Below are positions 41,601-44,541 of a stretch of DNA of 44,541 nucleotides, piece after piece. The DNA is from Arcticibacterium sp047623945. GTDB taxonomy: Bacteria > Bacteroidota > Bacteroidia > Cytophagales > Spirosomataceae. A program made the translations under genes and the position numbers. The notes beneath the pieces were generated by a model. The model worked only from the letters and a program-made list of their open reading frames with translations, was not told the DNA's origin and did no database searches. How positions within the stretch are numbered: the first letter of the stretch is position 1; each line of letters starts with the position of its first letter. The stretch lies in contig JBLHOT010000024.1 of the NCBI GenBank assembly GCA_047623945.1, forward strand, positions 1-44,541. Direction: 5' to 3'.

Positions 41601-42506
41601 TTAACCCAGTTTTTCATACTCGGTTCTAAAAGAATTAAACATGGTAGCAACAATCTGCTTAGGATCGCCATTAGAAAGACTTTCAAATGAGATGTATCCC
41701 TGATAGCCTTGATTCCTTAATATTGTTGCAATTTTTTTCATGTCTACCGGTGTTTCATTGCCATTGGGATATACATGTTCTTTAATGAACCAATAATTTG
41801 CATAAGGAGCAAGTTTTCCAATTTCATCATAGGGATTTTCAGCATGAAGACTGCCTATGTCTAAAATTAATCCAAACCATTCAGAGTCTACCCTTTTAAG
41901 AATATCGATAATTTCATCACTTTGGAATAAAAACTCGTTGTGATTTTGTAGAGCTACTATAACACCTGTTTCTTCCCCAAAACCAGCACAGATTTTATAA
42001 TCCTCAACAAGCCATTCTTTTACCTCATTTTTGGTGAATCCTTCATATGAATGTTTACCTGTAAAAATCCTCATGATTGATGCCCCTAAATTAGCCGAAA
42101 CTGTTAACCATTTTCTGATCATGTCTCTATCGGCTTTACGCGAATCTACATCTGGATTAACAAAATCATTTCTTACACCGGTCCAGGAAATATTCAGTCC
42201 AAGTTCCAGAGCTCTACGTTTCAGACGAAAAAGATCACTATTAATAGGGGTTTTAGGATATGAAGGGAAATAATATCCAGTCAAGTCTACAGCATCCAGA
42301 CCGATATCAGCAGCAAATTCCATCAAATCAAAAAATGTCATTTCACCACTTTTTAGCAATGAATTGAAAGAGAAAGCATTGATACTATATTGCAATCTTT
42401 TTAGACCTGAGGAATTAGACCTAAGGCCACCAATTAGATTGTGTGTGCCAAATAAAGCTGGAACAATTGCCACACTGCGTAATATATTTCTTCTTATCTT
42501 ATCCAT
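41601..42506 (-). CDS. exported sugar phosphate isomerase/epimerase-like protein
   Basis: Protein of 301 residues with a twin-arginine N-terminus (DKIRRNILRSVAIVPALF), so export by Tat is likely. The rest is an AP endonuclease 2/xylose isomerase-like TIM barrel: AADIGLDAVDLTGYYFPSYP, SLGASIMRIFTG-like NLGASIMRIFTGKH, VALQNHNEFLF, WFGLILDIGSLH and GYISFESLS with the metal-binding His, Asp and Glu. In Bacteroidota such proteins often act with Gfo/Idh/MocA and DUF1080 proteins on 3-keto-sugars. The start codon lies in a 19-bp tandem duplication. Confidence 0.88.
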   Translation of the reverse strand: MDKIRRNILRSVAIVPALFGTHNLIGGLRSNSSGLKRLQYSINAFSFNSLLKSGEMTFFDLMEFAADIGLDAVDLTGYYFPSYPKTPINSDLFRLKRRALELGLNISWTGVRNDFVNPDVDSRKADRDMIRKWLTVSANLGASIMRIFTGKHSYEGFTKNEVKEWLVEDYKICAGFGEETGVIVALQNHNEFLFQSDEIIDILKRVDSEWFGLILDIGSLHAENPYDEIGKLAPYANYWFIKEHVYPNGNETPVDMKKIATILRNQGYQGYISFESLSNGDPKQIVATMFNSFRTEYEKLG

Positions 42507-42536
42507 ATGAGTTATTATTATCCATATGAGTTATTA
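42499..42536. repeat. 19-bp tandem duplication over a start codon
   Basis: TTATCCATATGAGTTATTA occurs twice head to tail, at 42499-42517 and 42518-42536. The first copy holds the start codon of the isomerase-like gene (minus strand). The second copy gives an upstream ATG whose frame stops after eight codons within the first copy. Confidence 0.9.
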
Positions 42537-43168
42537 ACTTTTACTGTTATATAAATCGATTCCGCTAACAAGCTCAAATACATACCCCCCTTTTTGTCGG
42601 GATTCTGAAATTATCCACGGAGTTAGCGTCCATATATCAGCCAATCATAACGTTAAATGTAGATTGAAAAATTGTTAATCCAAAAGGTTTTTGATTTGGG
42701 TAAATTGATGCCCTTCCTTTTAAAGCTTGGTAAAACGAGGGTAGCATAGTCGCAACTGACTTGGACCACCAGTCTTTGGAAAGTATATCAAAGGTGCGTG
42801 TTTAACCCCCAAATGTGACAACATAAATAATAGGTGCTCAAATCCTAAGTAAGGTCATTGGTTTTGTTGAAACGTTTATTAATGGGATGGTGGGCGAATA
42901 GGAAACGCCTAACTAAGGTCTATATGCATATTCCCGTGAAAGTGAGTTACTTGTTTGGATGAAATGGAACCAACTACTATGAAATGGAATAGCCACCTTA
43001 TGGAGGATTTATGTTATAATTTATATCGAAGTCCATGGCTAAAATTGTATCCAATTGTAAAAATATACCTCAAAATGAGCTTTTGGCTTCAAAATAATAG
43101 CGTGATAATTATTAGGCTATTATTTTATTAATCATTTCAAGATTATAAATAACAAAATCGCCGCTCCC
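42537..43168. other. 630-bp gap with no intact gene
   Basis: A minus-strand stretch, 42637-42801, stays open for 54 codons without a start and reads, in part, DWWSKSVATMLPSFYQALKG; it may be a relic but no family is recognised. A perfect 11-bp inverted repeat, AAAATAATAGC / GCTATTATTTT, at 43091-43126 could be the old terminator of the restriction-modification pseudogene. Nothing else was recognised. Confidence 0.4.
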
Positions 43169-44416
43169 CTACCTCACTCCGGCCTCCACAATAGCTATCT
43201 CCTCTGCTGTTAAATCATATAACTGATACACCAGCTGGTCTATTTCTGCCTCCAATGCCGAAGTATCTGCTGATGGGTTTTCCTTTTTTAGGGATAGGAT
43301 TTGGTTGACAAGTGATTCAATTTGAGATTTCTCAATTTTGTTTGGTGTGGTAATGGGAATATCTTTTATATACCTAGATTCAAAACTAAACCAATCGCCT
43401 CTCATCTTAGTCGATACTTTGGTAATGAAGCAAAATGCCACTTTAGAATTTAAAAGGACCAAAAGATAACTATACTCGGATTCGTCTTGTGGAATTATTC
43501 CATAACCACCGGCAGCACCTCCAGTAAACGTTATAGAACCCTCTACATCAAACGAAAACCGTGGTCCAGGAGCAATTGTCCGGGGTAAATATTTTCTTTC
43601 GATTAATTAAAGTTATGGCTTGATTCCTCCCAAACGCGTACCAGTTTTCATTTTTAAAAGAATTGTTTTCTCTACTTCGCAAAAAATCCCTATGCTTATT
43701 GAGATATTTCCATGTCAAAGGGGCTTTTTTGAAAACCACTTTTCCTCAACTAAACTTCCATTTTCATATGGAAATAATAACATCAAATTAGAATCCAGTA
43801 TTTGAAACGGACGACTGTCCCCTCCTTTAATTAAGGGTTGTAGGAATCTACTTTCCAAAGTATATATTTCTGAATCTTCCTTACAAAGGACTTCAAAAAT
43901 TCCATTTGTTTCCTTAATAAACTCCAATATGAAAATTTTGTCAGCACTTGTTTTGACTCCTTGAAATATTCTCTCGGTTCTTTCTTCAAGTCTCATTGAC
44001 TACATACGAAGCTTATCCAAAATTATAGACTCGTTAATATCAAGAAACATCCAATTATCCGAAGATAAAGTATCAAAAGATGATTTTCTAAAATTCAGCA
44101 ATTCTCCGTTTTTGAAAGATTCAATTCCATCCAGAAAAACATATTCTACATTTTGATTTTCATTTTTTGAGATAAAAAATAACCCAGTATAAGTAGTTGC
44201 GTCTTCGAATATTTGTTGAGCTCCAAAATGAACAATCTTTTCTATTAATTGATCTTTACACAAGAAGCCTCTTAAACTTTTTCCATAATTGGAATTAATA
44301 AACTTGTGAGGCATTATGAAACACATCCGCCCCAATTCGTTCAAAAGTCGAACGCCTTTTTCAACAAATGGTACATATAAATCGTAGATACCAGTACCAG
44401 TAGTTTTATACTCCAA
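43169..44416 (-). pseudogene. Eco57I-like restriction-modification gene, 5' truncated and broken
   Basis: Pieces at 44000-44416, 43715-43996, 43548-43739 and 43169 to about 43580 form the C-terminal half of an N6-adenine methylase/restriction protein. Seen in order: GIYDLYVPFVEKGVRLLN, MCFIMPHKFINSNYGKSLRG, IVHFGAQQIFEDATTYTGLF, then the target-recognition part (TERIFQGVKTSADKIF, GGAAGGYGII, MRGDWFSFESRYIKDIPI) and a coiled C-terminus. Lesions: in-frame TAG at 44000-44002; a frameshift near 43715-43740 in an A run; an extra base near 43590, turning PDIAPGPRF into PDNCSWTT. The N-terminal SAM-binding and NPPY parts are missing. Confidence 0.8.
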
Positions 44417-44541
44417 ATCAATAGTGTCCTAAACGATTCGAGAATTTAATTTTAAGGGTTGTCAGTTCAAATCAGCGTTAATTCTGAGAAGAATTCAAAA
44501 CAAAACCCCCTGCTGGTTTTTTATTCTTTTTTGAGGAGGCT
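44417..44541. other. right edge, probable junction that removed the 5' half of the pseudogene
   Basis: Coding similarity of the restriction-modification relic stops near 44416-44425. The remaining bases hold a weak plus-strand hairpin, AAAACC...GGTTTT at about 44502-44520, followed by T runs, and end in AGGAGGCT. It may be the edge of an inserted element, but no transposase is visible. Confidence 0.3.

Noticed and set aside
1..44541. CRISPR arrays, tRNA and rRNA genes
   Set aside because: No regularly spaced repeats and no cloverleaf or rRNA sequence was seen on either strand by reading; a dedicated search was not possible.

Overview
The window is about 44.5 kb of a Bacteroidota chromosome, most likely from a gliding member of the Cytophagales. 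The evidence is a clear gldC gene, AT-rich DNA without Shine-Dalgarno sites, several matches to the Bacteroidota promoter element TAnnTTTG, and many carbohydrate-type exported proteins (DUF1080, DUF6807, FG-GAP, Gfo/Idh/MocA). No rRNA, tRNA, CRISPR array, prophage or intact transposase was seen.

Layout. 1-3080: end of an unknown gene, a LytTR response regulator and a prolyl oligopeptidase lipoprotein. 3289-7877: a glycosyltransferase-like protein, a DUF1080 protein, a DUF6807 (PmoA-like) lipoprotein and a cytochrome c/FG-GAP lipoprotein. 8088-13279 (minus strand): a LysM protein that looks like a catalytically dead MltD, pgi, a GH25 lysozyme-like protein and a 1-Cys peroxiredoxin. 13399-17182 (plus): a LolD/FtsX-type ABC pair with a small exported Cys-x-x-Cys protein, an outer-membrane barrel, a CIA30 protein and a DUF2805 protein. 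17607-19773: one glycoside-hydrolase-like gene broken by two frameshifts and a stop. 19791-21246: an ECF sigma factor, its probable membrane anti-sigma partner and a divergent DUF6249-like gene, with two matching ECF-type promoters between them. 21371-25299: an NHL propeller protein, a short-chain dehydrogenase, gldC, a cation transporter and a DUF4197 protein. 25431-30390: a tight run of cinA, an E2 acyltransferase, an MBOAT acyltransferase and an SGNH-like membrane protein.

30410-38468 is a sulfur-oxidation island in three transcription units: a TsdA-like dihaem cytochrome, a periplasmic DsrE protein and a SoxB-like phosphoesterase; then an OprD-like porin and a split YeeE/YedE transporter; then a TauE/SafE exporter and a CstB-like persulfide dioxygenase/rhodanese. 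Each unit starts with a Crp/Fnr-type palindrome, TGTrAC-N4-RTyACw, lying exactly 36.5 bp from its centre to the end of a TAnnTTTG-like -7 element. This points to one regulator switching on the whole set. No SoxYZ, SoxXA or SoxCD gene is present, so the pathway differs from the classical Sox system.

38479-44541 is a decaying region: a methyltransferase, a second DUF1080 protein, a Gfo/Idh/MocA oxidoreductase and a sugar isomerase-like protein sit among relics. These are an IS3 orfA fragment, the 3' end of a restriction-modification gene, and a larger Eco57I-like restriction-modification pseudogene with several lesions that has lost its 5' half.
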